A stretch of 13,183 nt of DNA from an uncultured bacterium (GCA_905215595.1 CAJMQZ010000054.1:1-13183); one strand, 5' to 3'; positions 1 through 7,000 are shown, numbered from the stretch's first letter. The notes: generated from the sequence alone by a model not told the origin. Translations and numbers: made by a program.

Positions 1-262
1 TCATGGCCAGAATGATGCCGGTGACCACAGCGGACAGGTCGCTGATGGGGTTTGCACGCTTCAGCAGTTTGCAGTACAGCCACTCAAAAGCTACACAGGC
101 CACCACGGAAACGGCGGTGACCAGCAGGGCGCGCACGCCGAAAATGATTGCAGAGGCAACCACGCAGGGGCACAGTGCAACGATCACGTTCGCCATCAGG
201 CTCTGGGTGGTCTCGTCACTGCGGACGTGCGGGGAAGCCGAAACAATAAGCTTCGTATCCAT
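1..262 (-). CDS. rnfD: Rnf complex subunit D, N-terminal part (cut by window edge)
   Basis: This is the start of the membrane subunit D of the ion-pumping ferredoxin:NAD+ oxidoreductase (Rnf). In this family RnfD carries a covalently bound FMN and forms part of the ion channel in the cytoplasmic membrane. The first 87 codons are present and read MDTKLIVSASPHVRSDETTQ, then two hydrophobic helices (about residues 25-50 and 52-65). The SPH-R-x-x-x-TT-x-x-x-M-x-x-V pattern near the N-terminus is typical of RnfD. The ATG shares one base with the rnfC stop codon (TAATG on the minus strand). A strong ribosome site, AAAGGAGG, lies 9 bases upstream inside the end of rnfC, so the two genes should be translationally coupled. 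The FMN-binding site lies beyond the window and cannot be checked. The frame is open to the window edge. Confidence 0.93.
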   Translation of the reverse strand, partial: MDTKLIVSASPHVRSDETTQSLMANVIVALCPCVVASAIIFGVRALLVTAVSVVACVAFEWLYCKLLKRANPISDLSAVVTGIILAM

Positions 263-1578
263 TACTTATTGCCTCCTTTTTTGATTTCACCAAGGTAGAA
301 CGCCTTTGCCAGGCCCATCATCTGGGTGCAGGGGCGCTTTGCCGGGCAGACAAAAGTGCAGGAGCCGCAGTTGAAGCAGTAATCAACATGCAGCTTGCCC
401 AGCTCCTGAACATCGCGGGCTGCATAAGCCTGGTTGACCTCCACGGGCTCCAGACCCATGGGGCAGTACTCCACGCAGCGGCCGCAGCGGATGCAGGGGT
501 TGACTTGTGCGGGCTGTGCAGCTGCCTTGCTCAGCAGGATCAGACCGGAAGTGGTCTTGGTGGTGGGGTAGGAAAGGTTCTCCACAGCGGGGCCCATCAT
601 GGCACCGCCGGCAACCACCTTGCCCAGCTCACCCTTGACGCCCACATAGTCCAGAATGTCCTGATAAGCGGTGCCCACGGGCACAATGACGTTCTGCGGG
701 GCAGCACAGGCATCGCCGTCCACGGTGATGGTGCGCTGGACCACCGGCATACCGGTAGCCAGATACTTGCCCAGCGTGGAAACGCTGGTCACGTTCATCA
801 CGATGGCGCCTGCATCAGCGGGCAGACCGCCGTGGGGCACCTCGCGGCCGAGGCACTTCTCGATCAGGATCAGCTCTGCGCCGGTGCCGTAGACACTGGG
901 CAGGGGCTTGACCTCAATAGCGCTGTCGTCCTTGGTCTTTTTGCACAGCAGGTCGATGCACTCGGGCTTGTTGTTCTCAATACCAATGATGCACTTCGGA
1001 ATGCCGGTATACTGCAGCACAGCCTTGATGCCGCGGATGATATCATCGCTGCACTCCAGCATCTCCTGCGTGTCGCTGGTCAGCCACACCTCGCACTCGG
1101 AGGCGTTGATCAGCAAAGTATCCACCGGCTGCTTGGGCTGCAGCTTCACATCGGTGGGGAAGCCTGCGCCGCCCAGACCTACCAGACCGCACTCGCGCAC
1201 GGCGGCAAGGAAGCTGGCCTTATCGGTGACTTCCGGTGCCTTGACAGCCGGGTCTACGGTCTGCTTGCCATCGGTCTTGATGACAACAGAATCGCACATA
1301 CGGCCATTGGACAGACGGAAAGCTTCCACTGCAGCTACCGTACCGGAAACGCTGGAGTGGATGTTTGCAGAGACAAAGCCGCCCGCCTCACCGATCTTGG
1401 TGCCGACGAACACTTCATCGCCTTTTTTGACCAGAGCCTTGGCGGGTGCGCCAATGTGCTGGCTCATCAGGATGCGTACCTGCGCGGGCAGAGGCATCGG
1501 AACAGGTTTGCTTGCAGCAGTTGCCTTGTCATGCGGCGTATGCGCGCCAAGCGCCGCACGTTTCAGCTTGTTCAACAT
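262..1578 (-). CDS. rnfC: Rnf complex subunit C (NADH/FMN and two 4Fe-4S clusters)
   Basis: RnfC is the peripheral NADH-handling subunit of the Rnf complex, which moves electrons between reduced ferredoxin and NAD+ while pumping Na+ or H+. The 438-residue product, a normal length, opens with the family N-terminal motif GAHTPHDK (residues 11-18). The flavin/NADH segment GLGGAGFPTDVKL is at about 134-146. Two CxxCxxCxxxC clusters are at about 362-372 (CIRCGRCVEYC) and 401-411 (CFNCGSCTFVC). I chose the ATG at 1578 because it has GGGGG 11 bases upstream and gives the usual short N-terminus. An in-frame ATG at 1596 and a GTG at 1635 are alternatives, but neither has a well-spaced ribosome site. 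The gene begins the visible part of the operon (rnfC-rnfD); subunits G, E, A and B would be expected beyond the left edge. Confidence 0.93.
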   Translation of the reverse strand: MLNKLKRAALGAHTPHDKATAASKPVPMPLPAQVRILMSQHIGAPAKALVKKGDEVFVGTKIGEAGGFVSANIHSSVSGTVAAVEAFRLSNGRMCDSVVIKTDGKQTVDPAVKAPEVTDKASFLAAVRECGLVGLGGAGFPTDVKLQPKQPVDTLLINASECEVWLTSDTQEMLECSDDIIRGIKAVLQYTGIPKCIIGIENNKPECIDLLCKKTKDDSAIEVKPLPSVYGTGAELILIEKCLGREVPHGGLPADAGAIVMNVTSVSTLGKYLATGMPVVQRTITVDGDACAAPQNVIVPVGTAYQDILDYVGVKGELGKVVAGGAMMGPAVENLSYPTTKTTSGLILLSKAAAQPAQVNPCIRCGRCVEYCPMGLEPVEVNQAYAARDVQELGKLHVDYCFNCGSCTFVCPAKRPCTQMMGLAKAFYLGEIKKGGNK

Positions 1579-1667
1579 GGATTTCAAATCCCCCATTCTG
1601 CTTGAATTGCCATCCCCTCGCCCATGCAGGCGCACTGGTACAGGGACAGCAGCTGCTTAACACACTT

Positions 1668-1695
1668 ATTGTATCATTTTGGCGCGGGAAGTCAA
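1668..1695 (-). promoter_or_regulatory. Housekeeping promoter of the rnf operon
   Basis: On the minus strand a -35 box TTGACT (1690-1695) and a -10 box TACAAT (1668-1673) are separated by 16 bases. Both are one mismatch from the sigma-A consensus. Transcription should start near 1661, giving a leader of roughly 80 bases before the rnfC ATG at 1578. No riboswitch-like fold was recognised in that leader. Confidence 0.75.
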
Positions 1696-1828
1696 CGACA
1701 TCACGCCCCAAATGATGAATTTTCCTGAACTTTCTTATTCGTTTTCGCCGATTAGTTTTAACTAACCACCGTATTTTTCTTTTGTCCCGCCCCACAGAAA
1801 TCAACTTTTACAGCTTGACCCGAGACAA
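1696..1828. other. Gene-free AT-richer stretch upstream of rnf promoter
   Basis: No plausible gene was seen here. The only structure noticed is an imperfect palindrome, TTAGTT-TT-AACTAA, at 1752-1765, about 57 bases upstream of the rnf -35 box. It could be a regulator site, but nothing else supports that. Confidence 0.4.
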
Positions 1829-2054
1829 AAGCCTTCACCCCTTAGGGACAGATTTCCCCCGGCCGGGGGAAAATGTCGCGCAGCGACAAAAGGGGGAACG
1901 GGTGGCGTAGCGCCGGATGAGGGGTATTTAGGCGAAATACTGTCAGCCTGCGCCCTCATCAGTCACCTACGGTGACAGCTGTTCCCCTCTTTGTCACCTT
2001 CGGTGACATTTCTCCCCGGCGCGGGGAGAATCTGTCCCTTCCGGGGGAAGCCTT
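1829..2054. repeat. Composite inverted repeat with seven hairpins (MITE/REP-like)
   Basis: Two arms of roughly 95-100 bases face each other. Read inward, both begin AAGsCTTC, share GGGACAGATT, then carry a G/C hairpin, a TGTC...GACA hairpin, an AGGGGGAAC-like linker, a third hairpin, and end GATGAGGG. Left-arm hairpins are at 1853-1872 (a perfect 20-base palindrome), 1874-1888 (TGTCGC-GCA-GCGACA) and 1904-1914 (GGCG-TAG-CGCC). The centre has GTATTT-AGGCG-AAATAC (1924-1940). Right-arm hairpins are at 1962-1976 (GTCACC-TAC-GGTGAC), 1992-2008 (TGTCACC-TTC-GGTGACA) and 2010-2030 (TTCTCCCC-GGCGC-GGGGAGAA). The arms differ in sequence, yet pairing is kept in each stem. It contains no transposase and no convincing reading frame, so it resembles a non-autonomous miniature element or a structured intergenic repeat. 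Flanking target duplications were not evident. Confidence 0.8.
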
Positions 2055-2098
2055 CAGCGGAAATTTGATTTCTATACTCTTTTCCCACGAGCTGCCGT

Positions 2099-2127
2099 TT
2101 GCCTTTGCTGCGGGAATATGCTATACT
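2099..2127 (+). promoter_or_regulatory. Promoter of the small membrane protein gene
   Basis: The plus strand carries TTGCCT (2099-2104), a 17-base spacer, and TATACT (2122-2127). Spacing is ideal and each box is one or two mismatches from consensus. A start near 2134 gives a leader of about 60 bases. It lies 45 bases beyond the inverted-repeat element and is not part of it. Confidence 0.65.
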
Positions 2128-2193
2128 ATACCTAACATGACAGGCGGAACGTCCCCCGCTCCGCTCCCGAACTTCACAAGGAGGCACCAAACC

Positions 2194-2319
2194 ATGAAAG
2201 TTCTCAAAGCTCTGCTCGCCGTCCTCACCACACTGGCTGTTGCCCTGACCGCCATTCTGCTGTTCTGGCAGGATAAAAGCGCCCCGCGCTATATCAAGAT
2301 CTACGAAAACGAGCAGTAA
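2194..2319 (+). CDS. Small single-pass membrane protein (41 aa), unknown function
   Basis: I do not recognise a family. The 41 residues begin MKVLKALLAVLTTLAVALTA, with two lysines before a hydrophobic segment (about 5-26) that reads as one membrane helix or an uncleaved signal anchor. A short polar tail follows, ending IYENEQ. Although short, it looks real: AAGGAGG sits 9 bases before the ATG, a good promoter precedes it (2099-2127), and a strong terminator starts 20 bases after the stop. It is monocistronic and is the only plus-strand gene in the window. There is no lipobox cysteine. It could be a small stress, transport-modulating or toxin-like membrane peptide; nothing here decides which. 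Confidence 0.7.
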   Translation: MKVLKALLAVLTTLAVALTAILLFWQDKSAPRYIKIYENEQ

Positions 2320-2338
2320 TTATTTCTTGCAAAAACAG

Positions 2339-2381
2339 CACCCCGGTCAAGCGGTAAAACCGCCCGACCGGGGTGTTTTTT
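2339..2381. terminator. Bidirectional terminator between convergent genes
   Basis: CACCCCGGTC (2339-2348) pairs with GACCGGGGTG (2366-2375), with a smaller GCGGT-AAA-ACCGC hairpin nested inside. On the plus strand TTTTTT follows (2376-2381) and ends the small membrane protein gene. On the minus strand the stem is followed by CTGTTTTTGC, so it can also stop the lipoprotein gene coming from 2948. Confidence 0.88.
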
Positions 2382-2405
2382 CGTTATCGTTTTATTATTA
2401 TAGTC

Positions 2406-2948
2406 TTACTTTGTACCAACAAAAACGATTGCAAAGGTCAGATCTTCCTTCGTAATTACGGTCACAGCGCACATATTACCCTCTTGGGTTGCCAGCGGAT
2501 AATAATTTCCGTTCTTATCTGTTCCTGCAAAGTAATTTTTGCCACTTGCTTTTGCATTATCAAAGGCCGCAACAATCTCTTTCAGCATTCGGCCTCCGCT
2601 GACACCACTCGGCAGGTTCTTAGATACTTCATCGTATTTCTGCTTTGCCGCATCCAGAGCTGCTTTGTTTTCAGCCGTCTTATTCTGTTCGTATGCTCTC
2701 CATGCAAACTGCCAGTTGGTGTAAGCATTTGCATACTCCGTCAGCTTCACAGAGTATTCTTCGTCAAAAGGAACTTCTTTTTTGCCAGCTGCAACACGCG
2801 CTTCATTCAGCGCTGCTGCAATTTCTTTTCCTTTATTGATATCCGGCCGGGTCAGCGGCTCTGCCGGTGTACCGCCGCAAGCGGTGAGCATAGCCAGCGC
2901 CAGCACAGCAGCCAGCGTAAGCGCAACCAGTTTTTTGATACATTTCAT
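2406..2948 (-). CDS. Small lipoprotein, divergent CAP/SCP-like
   Basis: This is a 180-residue exported lipoprotein. It opens MKCIKKLVALTLAAVLALAM and has the lipobox LTAC with the lipid-accepting cysteine at 24, so it should be anchored on the outer face of the membrane. The mature part begins with a helix AAALNEARVAAGKKEVPF, which resembles the first helix of CAP/SCP domains (LN-x-x-R-x-x-x-G). It ends with MCAVTVITKEDLTFAIVFVG, resembling the final strands of that fold. The middle is charged and helical and lacks the histidines of canonical CAP proteins, so the assignment is tentative. The ATG has AGGAGG 9 bases upstream; a longer in-frame start at 3050 lies upstream of the promoter and was rejected. 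It is a likely paralogue of the next lipoprotein (3094-3672) but is transcribed separately. Confidence 0.8.
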   Translation of the reverse strand: MKCIKKLVALTLAAVLALAMLTACGGTPAEPLTRPDINKGKEIAAALNEARVAAGKKEVPFDEEYSVKLTEYANAYTNWQFAWRAYEQNKTAENKAALDAAKQKYDEVSKNLPSGVSGGRMLKEIVAAFDNAKASGKNYFAGTDKNGNYYPLATQEGNMCAVTVITKEDLTFAIVFVGTK

Positions 2949-2981
2949 AGCTTTTTCCCTCCTGTAAATAATAAATACCCC

Positions 2982-3001
2982 GGCAGACCACGCAGTCTGC
3001 C
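2982..3001 (-). other. Hairpin in the 5' leader of the lipoprotein gene
   Basis: GGCAGAC and GTCTGCC, a perfect 7-bp stem with a 6-base loop, lie between the promoter and the ribosome site of the gene starting at 2948. It could stabilise the message or bind a regulator. No T-run follows, so it is not a standard attenuator. Confidence 0.5.
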
Positions 3002-3009
3002 ATAAAAGC

Positions 3010-3038
3010 AGTGTAAACCCGCAGGCGGCGGCTGTCAA
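3010..3038 (-). promoter_or_regulatory. Promoter of the first lipoprotein gene
   Basis: On the minus strand a perfect TTGACA (3033-3038), a 17-base spacer and TACACT (3010-3015) form a strong sigma-A type promoter. It sits just past the terminator of the upstream lipoprotein gene, so the two lipoproteins are separate transcription units. Confidence 0.75.
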
Positions 3039-3052
3039 TGCACGAACCACAC

Positions 3053-3084
3053 AAAAACGCCGCCGACTTTTCGTCAGCGGCGTT
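3053..3084 (-). terminator. Terminator of the second lipoprotein gene
   Basis: On the minus strand AACGCCGC-T-GAC, loop GAAAA, GTC-G-GCGGCGTT forms a long GC stem (one T-G wobble), followed by a short T-run (TTTTTG). It begins 10 bases after the stop codon of the gene at 3094-3672. Confidence 0.8.
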
Positions 3085-3093
3085 TGCGCATAT

Positions 3094-3672
3094 TCAGTAG
3101 GTCATCACGACCACCATAATGGGGTATTTATCCTTCGTTTTGGGGTCGGTGTTATGCACAACGCCCACGCCCACAAGGGTGGCTTCCGTGCTCGTGACCA
3201 GTGCCTTTTTCAGGGTGCTGCCGTTCTTTGCCCAGCCGCGGATCACGCTCTCTGTGTGGTACGCGCCGTAGCCGCCTACGCCCACCAGCTTTTTGCCCTT
3301 TACCGTCAGCTGGCTGATGGCGTTCCAGTCCTTCGCGTACTGCTCGCTCTTCATCGGGTCGCTGCCGTACACACCAAGCAGGCCGTCCAGCTGCAATTTT
3401 GCCATTTTTTCAGCCATGACACAGGCCTCGGCATCCATGGTCAGCGGGGTCTTATTGCCGTAGTCCTTGCGCACCGTATTCAGCGCGTCCACCACTGCGG
3501 CCTTCTTCTGTGCCTCGGTCTTTTCGTCGGTGGGGTCTTTGCCGGTCTCGCTGCTGCCCGGCTTATCCGGCGCATCCGGCGCGGAAGGGCCGGAGGGCCC
3601 GCAGGCTGCTAAAAGCAGCAGCAGCATTGCAGCTGCAAGGACCGCTGCCGTCCATCGTTTCCAAAGCTTCAT
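3094..3672 (-). CDS. Lipoprotein with CAP/SCP-like domain
   Basis: A 192-residue exported lipoprotein. The signal peptide MKLWKRWTAAVLAAAMLLLL ends in the lipobox LAAC with Cys24. A Ser/Pro/Asp-rich linker (25-55) would extend it from the membrane. From about residue 58 the CAP/SCP pattern is visible: VVDALNTVRKDYGNKTPLTM, then CVMAEKMAKLQ, then the segment VIRGWAKNGSTLKKAL, and the late strands GVGVV and YPIMVVVMTY. In canonical CAP domains a histidine follows the W-x-x-S motif; here that region reads LKKAL, and a glutamate-histidine pair is not obvious. A metal-dependent activity is therefore doubtful, and a ligand-binding role is more likely. The ribosome site GAGG is 8 bases before the ATG. 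The gene has its own promoter and terminator. Confidence 0.82.
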   Translation of the reverse strand: MKLWKRWTAAVLAAAMLLLLLAACGPSGPSAPDAPDKPGSSETGKDPTDEKTEAQKKAAVVDALNTVRKDYGNKTPLTMDAEACVMAEKMAKLQLDGLLGVYGSDPMKSEQYAKDWNAISQLTVKGKKLVGVGGYGAYHTESVIRGWAKNGSTLKKALVTSTEATLVGVGVVHNTDPKTKDKYPIMVVVMTY

Positions 3673-3721
3673 CTGTGGTCCCTCGCTTTCTTCTTATGGG
3701 AGCGCGTTGCTCCCCAGTTTC

Positions 3722-3751
3722 ATCTTATCCTCTGCCGCGGTGTGCTGTCAA
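3722..3751 (-). promoter_or_regulatory. Promoter of the second lipoprotein gene
   Basis: On the minus strand a perfect TTGACA (3746-3751), an 18-base spacer and TAAGAT (3722-3727) precede the gene starting at 3672. The leader would be about 45 bases. Confidence 0.65.
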
Positions 3752-3795
3752 TGGGCAGATGCGCCAAATTATAGGAGAAATATTTGTCAATACGC

Positions 3796-3830
3796 AAAAA
3801 AGGCTGCCGCACAGTCTGTGCAGCAGCCTT
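3796..3830 (-). terminator. Terminator of the surface-glycan operon
   Basis: Seven bases after the stop of the DUF5662 gene, the minus strand forms AAGGCTGC...GCAGCCTT with an inner GCACAG/CTGTGC arm, followed by a run of seven Ts. This is a textbook rho-independent terminator closing the unit that begins with rfbC. Confidence 0.88.
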
Positions 3831-3836
3831 TCGGGT

Positions 3837-4373
3837 TCAGTAATCAGTCTCGCAGCCAAGCAGGAATTTCATGTAGGCAAAGGTGCGCTCCCGTCCGAGA
3901 TCCCGCACCATGCACAGCAGCTTTTCCAGCAGTGCGCGGGTCTCCGGGTGCATCAGGTAGTGATCCTTGCTGCGCTGGTAGTACTCCCACGCGGAGGCAT
4001 CGGTGTACTTATCGCCCAGATAGATCTGGCTTGCCGCCACCCGGTCGCACACCATCTCGCAGACGTACCGCAGGGGGATCTTCATGCCGGTCAGGCCGGT
4101 CTTGGTGGTGCTGTAATCGATCCAGTATTCCAGATGATGCTTGTTGCGCCCCTTGTGGTGCAGCCACGCCGAGGTGTAGCCCTTGGCTGCGCGCTCGGCC
4201 TCGTTGGGGCTGTGGTCGCCCTGATAATAGATGCACCCGGGGATGAACTCGGTGGGGCTGTACTTGCTCAGGTCGTGGGCAAGGCCCTGCTCATACAGCC
4301 CGCATTCAAAGCAGTATTTCATCACCAGCAGCTTGTGCCGGGTGATGGTCTCGAAATGGCCTTTGATGTTCAT
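3837..4373 (-). CDS. DUF5662 family protein
   Basis: The 178-residue cytoplasmic protein matches the family I know as DUF5662, whose function is not established. The family hallmarks are present: CFECGLYEQGLAHDLSKYSP (21-40) followed by TEF, and AWLHHKGRNKHHLEYW (69-84). The conserved His-Asp pair (33-34) and the HH-x-x-x-x-x-HH cluster suggest a metal-binding helical protein of HD-like character, but that is inference. The ATG is 4 bases after the glycosyltransferase stop, and its ribosome site GGAGGG lies inside the end of that gene, so it is translationally coupled as the last gene of the glycan operon. That position suggests a link to glycan synthesis or its regulation, although passenger status is possible. 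Confidence 0.85.
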   Translation of the reverse strand: MNIKGHFETITRHKLLVMKYCFECGLYEQGLAHDLSKYSPTEFIPGCIYYQGDHSPNEAERAAKGYTSAWLHHKGRNKHHLEYWIDYSTTKTGLTGMKIPLRYVCEMVCDRVAASQIYLGDKYTDASAWEYYQRSKDHYLMHPETRALLEKLLCMVRDLGRERTFAYMKFLLGCETDY

Positions 4374-4377
4374 GCTG

Positions 4378-6255
4378 TTATTCCCTCCACTGCACCGTGA
4401 TGCGTCCCTCTTTCAGCCCGCGCAGATCATCGCTTTCGGAAAAATCCTCCCGGTCCATGGTCAGGTTGGGGTTGTAGTAGGGGTCGTGCAGGATGTTCGC
4501 CTTGCCGTGCACCTCGTACAGGCGCTGCTGCTCGGCGGCAAAGCGCCGTGCCTTTACCGGGTCTTTTTCGTCCCCGCCGCGGCTCTTGCTCTCGTAGTGG
4601 GTCAGCTGGGCGTAGGGCGTCCACGCAATGCGGTAGCCCGCATCCCGCACCCGCAGACAGAAGTCCACATCGTTGAAGGCCACCGCAAAGGCTTCGTCCA
4701 GCCCCTTTACCTCGTCCCACACGCTGGTCTTTACCAGCAGGCAGGCACCGGTCACAGCGGAAAAGTCCTGCACCGTGGCGGTGCGGAACAGATACCCGCT
4801 GCCGCCTGCCTTTTTGTACTTGTGGCTGTGCCCCGCGTAGCCCCCCAGCCCGGTAATGACGCCCGCGTGCTGGATGGTTTCGTCCGGGTAAAAGAGCATT
4901 GCACCGCACACTGCCGCCCCGCCGGGGTGGGCGCATTGGCGCAGAAGTTCAGTGAGCCATTCGCCGCTGCGCACCTCCACGTCGTTATTCAGCAGTAACA
5001 GATATTCGCCGGTGGCGTATTTGCGGCCAAAGTTGTTGATGCCGGAAAAGTTGAAGCCTTTTTTCGGGTAGGTGACCACCCGCAGACCGTCATAGCGCTG
5101 CTGCGCCTTTTTATAGTAGGCAAAGGTGGCGGGGTCGGTGGAGTTGTTCTCCACCACGATCACCTCAAGGTGCTCCCATTCGGTCTTTGTCCAGATGCTG
5201 TGCAGGCATTTTTCCAGATCCTCGGTGTGGTCCTTGTTGGGGATGAGGATGCTCACCTTGGGTTCGCCCACGATGTCCCACTTCACCCGGTAGGTGCTGG
5301 GGAACAGGCCGTCCTCCACCGTGCCGGTGCGCCCGGTGCGGGTCAGGTGGTCTGCCAGCGCCTTTTTGGCTGCTGCCGTAACGTATGGCTTGGCGTCTGC
5401 ACCGCCGGAGGTAGACCCCGCGTGCACCCGCCAGTAGTAGAGCACCTGCGGCACATGGGCAGCACCGCCGGTCTTTTCCAGCAGACGCAGGAACAGATCA
5501 TGATCCTGACTGCCGTCGCATTCCGGGCGCTCGCCGCCAAGCTCGTCCCACAGCGCTTTTTGGAACACCGCCAGATGGCAGATGTAGTTGCAGCACAGCA
5601 GGTAATCCGGGGCGTAGTCCGGCTTGAAGTGCGCCACCATGGGGCGGCGGATGCTCTTAGTGAACAGTGCCTCATCGCTGTACAGAAAGCCGTCCGGTTC
5701 GCCGCGCTGCCGCAGCTGCAGGATGGCCTTGCCCATGGTGTACAGGGCATGGGGTGCCAGAATGTCGTCGTGGTCAGCCAGCGCCAGATATTCCCCCGTT
5801 GCCAGCTGCGCGGCGGCGTTGGTGTTGGCCGCAATGCCCTGATTTTCGATCTTTTTGTATACGATCTGTTGATTTTTTTGCTGATATTCCTTTACGATCC
5901 GCCCCACGTCCCCGTGGGCGGCGTCCGAAGCATCGGCAAGGCAGAGCTGCCCGTTGGGCGCGGTCTGCCCCACGAAGGAATCCAGAAATTCCCGCAGGTA
6001 TTTTTCCGGGGTGTTATACAGCGGGGTCAGCACCGAGATGGTGGGCAGGCCGCAGTCTGCCGCCGTTTTGCCTGCCATCTCTGCACGCTGGGCTTCCAGC
6101 ACCTTTTTGGCGGGCAGGTAGCGCGCACGCTTGCCAAAGCAGCGGCGCTTTACAAAGCCCGCGCCGCGTTTGATCATGGTAGGCAGCCCCTCATCCTTTG
6201 TCAGCTGCACGGCGTAGCCGACAAGCTCCTTGGCGCGTTTCAACCGTACATTCAT
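4378..6255 (-). CDS. Tandem GT2 glycosyltransferase (rhamnosyltransferase-like)
   Basis: The 625-residue protein has two family-2 glycosyltransferase domains in one chain. A basic N-terminal segment (1-70) precedes domain 1 (about 72-290), with ISVLTPLYNTPEKYLREF, the metal/nucleotide motif DHDD (161-164) and the acceptor-side motif SQDHDLFLRLLE (249-260). Domain 2 (about 332-585) starts KVSILIPNKDHTEDLEKCL and has LLLLNNDVEV (419-428) and FNDVDFCLRVRDAGYRI (528-544), the pattern seen in O-antigen and rhamnan transferases. No membrane segments are visible, so it probably works at the inner face of the membrane on a lipid-linked glycan. Two active sites in one protein often add alternating or successive residues. 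With rfbC in the same operon, dTDP-L-rhamnose is the likeliest donor (inference). The start follows the ATPase stop by one base (TGATATG), with GAGG 6 bases upstream. Confidence 0.88.
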   Translation of the reverse strand: MNVRLKRAKELVGYAVQLTKDEGLPTMIKRGAGFVKRRCFGKRARYLPAKKVLEAQRAEMAGKTAADCGLPTISVLTPLYNTPEKYLREFLDSFVGQTAPNGQLCLADASDAAHGDVGRIVKEYQQKNQQIVYKKIENQGIAANTNAAAQLATGEYLALADHDDILAPHALYTMGKAILQLRQRGEPDGFLYSDEALFTKSIRRPMVAHFKPDYAPDYLLCCNYICHLAVFQKALWDELGGERPECDGSQDHDLFLRLLEKTGGAAHVPQVLYYWRVHAGSTSGGADAKPYVTAAAKKALADHLTRTGRTGTVEDGLFPSTYRVKWDIVGEPKVSILIPNKDHTEDLEKCLHSIWTKTEWEHLEVIVVENNSTDPATFAYYKKAQQRYDGLRVVTYPKKGFNFSGINNFGRKYATGEYLLLLNNDVEVRSGEWLTELLRQCAHPGGAAVCGAMLFYPDETIQHAGVITGLGGYAGHSHKYKKAGGSGYLFRTATVQDFSAVTGACLLVKTSVWDEVKGLDEAFAVAFNDVDFCLRVRDAGYRIAWTPYAQLTHYESKSRGGDEKDPVKARRFAAEQQRLYEVHGKANILHDPYYNPNLTMDREDFSESDDLRGLKEGRITVQWRE

Positions 6256-6256
6256 A

Positions 6257-7000
6257 TCAGACCTCGCCGCGCTGGGTCGCCTTATAGGCGGCGCAGACTG
6301 TCTGGGTGTCCCCGTTCATTTTCAGGTGGCCGTGGCTCAGCCATGCCACCTTGGTGCACATCCGCTCGATCTGCTCAATGGAGTGGGACACCAGAATGAC
6401 CGTGGTGCCGCCCGCCATCAGCTCCTGCATCCGCTTTTCGCACTTCTGCTGGAACAGGAAATCGCCCACCGAAAGCACCTCGTCCGCAATGAGGATATCG
6501 GGCTTGGTGATGGTGGCAATGGCAAAGCCGATGCGGGCCACCATGCCGGAGGAGTAGTTTTTCAGCGGCACATCGAGGAAGTTCTGCAGCTCGCTGAACT
6601 CCACGATCTCGTCGAACTTCTCGTCCAGATACTTGGGCGAGAAGCCCAGCACCGTGCCGTTGAGGTAGATGTTCTCCCGGGCGGTCAGGTCCATATCAAA
6701 GCCCGCGCCCAGCTCGATGAGCGGGGCGATGGTGCCGTTGACGGTCACCTTGCCCCTGGTGGGCTTGTACACGCCCGCAATGGTCTTGAGCAGGGTGGAT
6801 TTGCCCGAGCCGTTCAGGCCCACCAGACCGTAAAAATCGCCGGGCATGATGTCCAGGCTCACGTCCTTCAGGGCGTAAAACTCGTCGTACTGCAGGCGGC
6901 CCTGCACCATGGCCAGCAGATATTCCTTCAGGCTCTCGTGCTTTTCGGTGGAGAGGTTGAAGCACATGGACACGTTGTCCACTTTGATGATCGGTTCCAT
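6257..7000 (-). CDS. Polysaccharide/teichoic acid export ABC transporter, ATPase
   Basis: The 247-residue nucleotide-binding subunit of a Wzt/TagH-type glycan exporter. Visible are Walker A GLNGSGKST (61-69), signature YSSGM (149-153), Walker B ILIADE (169-174) and the switch histidine in SHS (205-207). The run LIELGAGFDMDLTARENIYL (94-113) is characteristic of this export subfamily. It stops right after the ATPase core and lacks the C-terminal carbohydrate-binding extension that Wzt proteins use to read a capped glycan. It is therefore closer in form to short TarH-type subunits, and export need not depend on a terminal sugar signal. I chose the ATG at 7000 because GGAGG is 8 bases upstream and the longer reading frame has no family similarity. 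It lies 13 bases after the permease stop. Confidence 0.93.
   Translation of the reverse strand: MEPIIKVDNVSMCFNLSTEKHESLKEYLLAMVQGRLQYDEFYALKDVSLDIMPGDFYGLVGLNGSGKSTLLKTIAGVYKPTRGKVTVNGTIAPLIELGAGFDMDLTARENIYLNGTVLGFSPKYLDEKFDEIVEFSELQNFLDVPLKNYSSGMVARIGFAIATITKPDILIADEVLSVGDFLFQQKCEKRMQELMAGGTTVILVSHSIEQIERMCTKVAWLSHGHLKMNGDTQTVCAAYKATQRGEV

Noticed and set aside
388..1605. 405-codon open frame on the plus strand opposite rnfC
   Set aside because: It is antisense to a clearly recognised gene, its product is rich in Leu/His/Gly/Ala with no family motif, and it has no ribosome site. Long antisense frames are expected from GC-rich codon use.
1585..1625. Thirteen-codon upstream frame (ATGGGCGAG...) overlapping the rnfC start
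   Set aside because: There is no ribosome site ahead of it and it ends within the start region of rnfC; a leader-peptide role cannot be supported.
1829..2054. The multi-hairpin region as a CRISPR array
   Set aside because: The units are inverted rather than direct repeats, there are no regular spacers, and no cas gene is nearby.
1963..2190. Short frames running through the inverted-repeat element on both strands
   Set aside because: Their codons are just the hairpin sequence read as protein; start signals are absent and the products have no coding character.
3768..3790. TTGACA and TATAAT boxes on the minus strand upstream of the second lipoprotein gene
   Set aside because: Both hexamers are perfect but only 11 bases apart, too close for a sigma-A promoter. 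The TTGACA-N18-TAAGAT pair further down was preferred.
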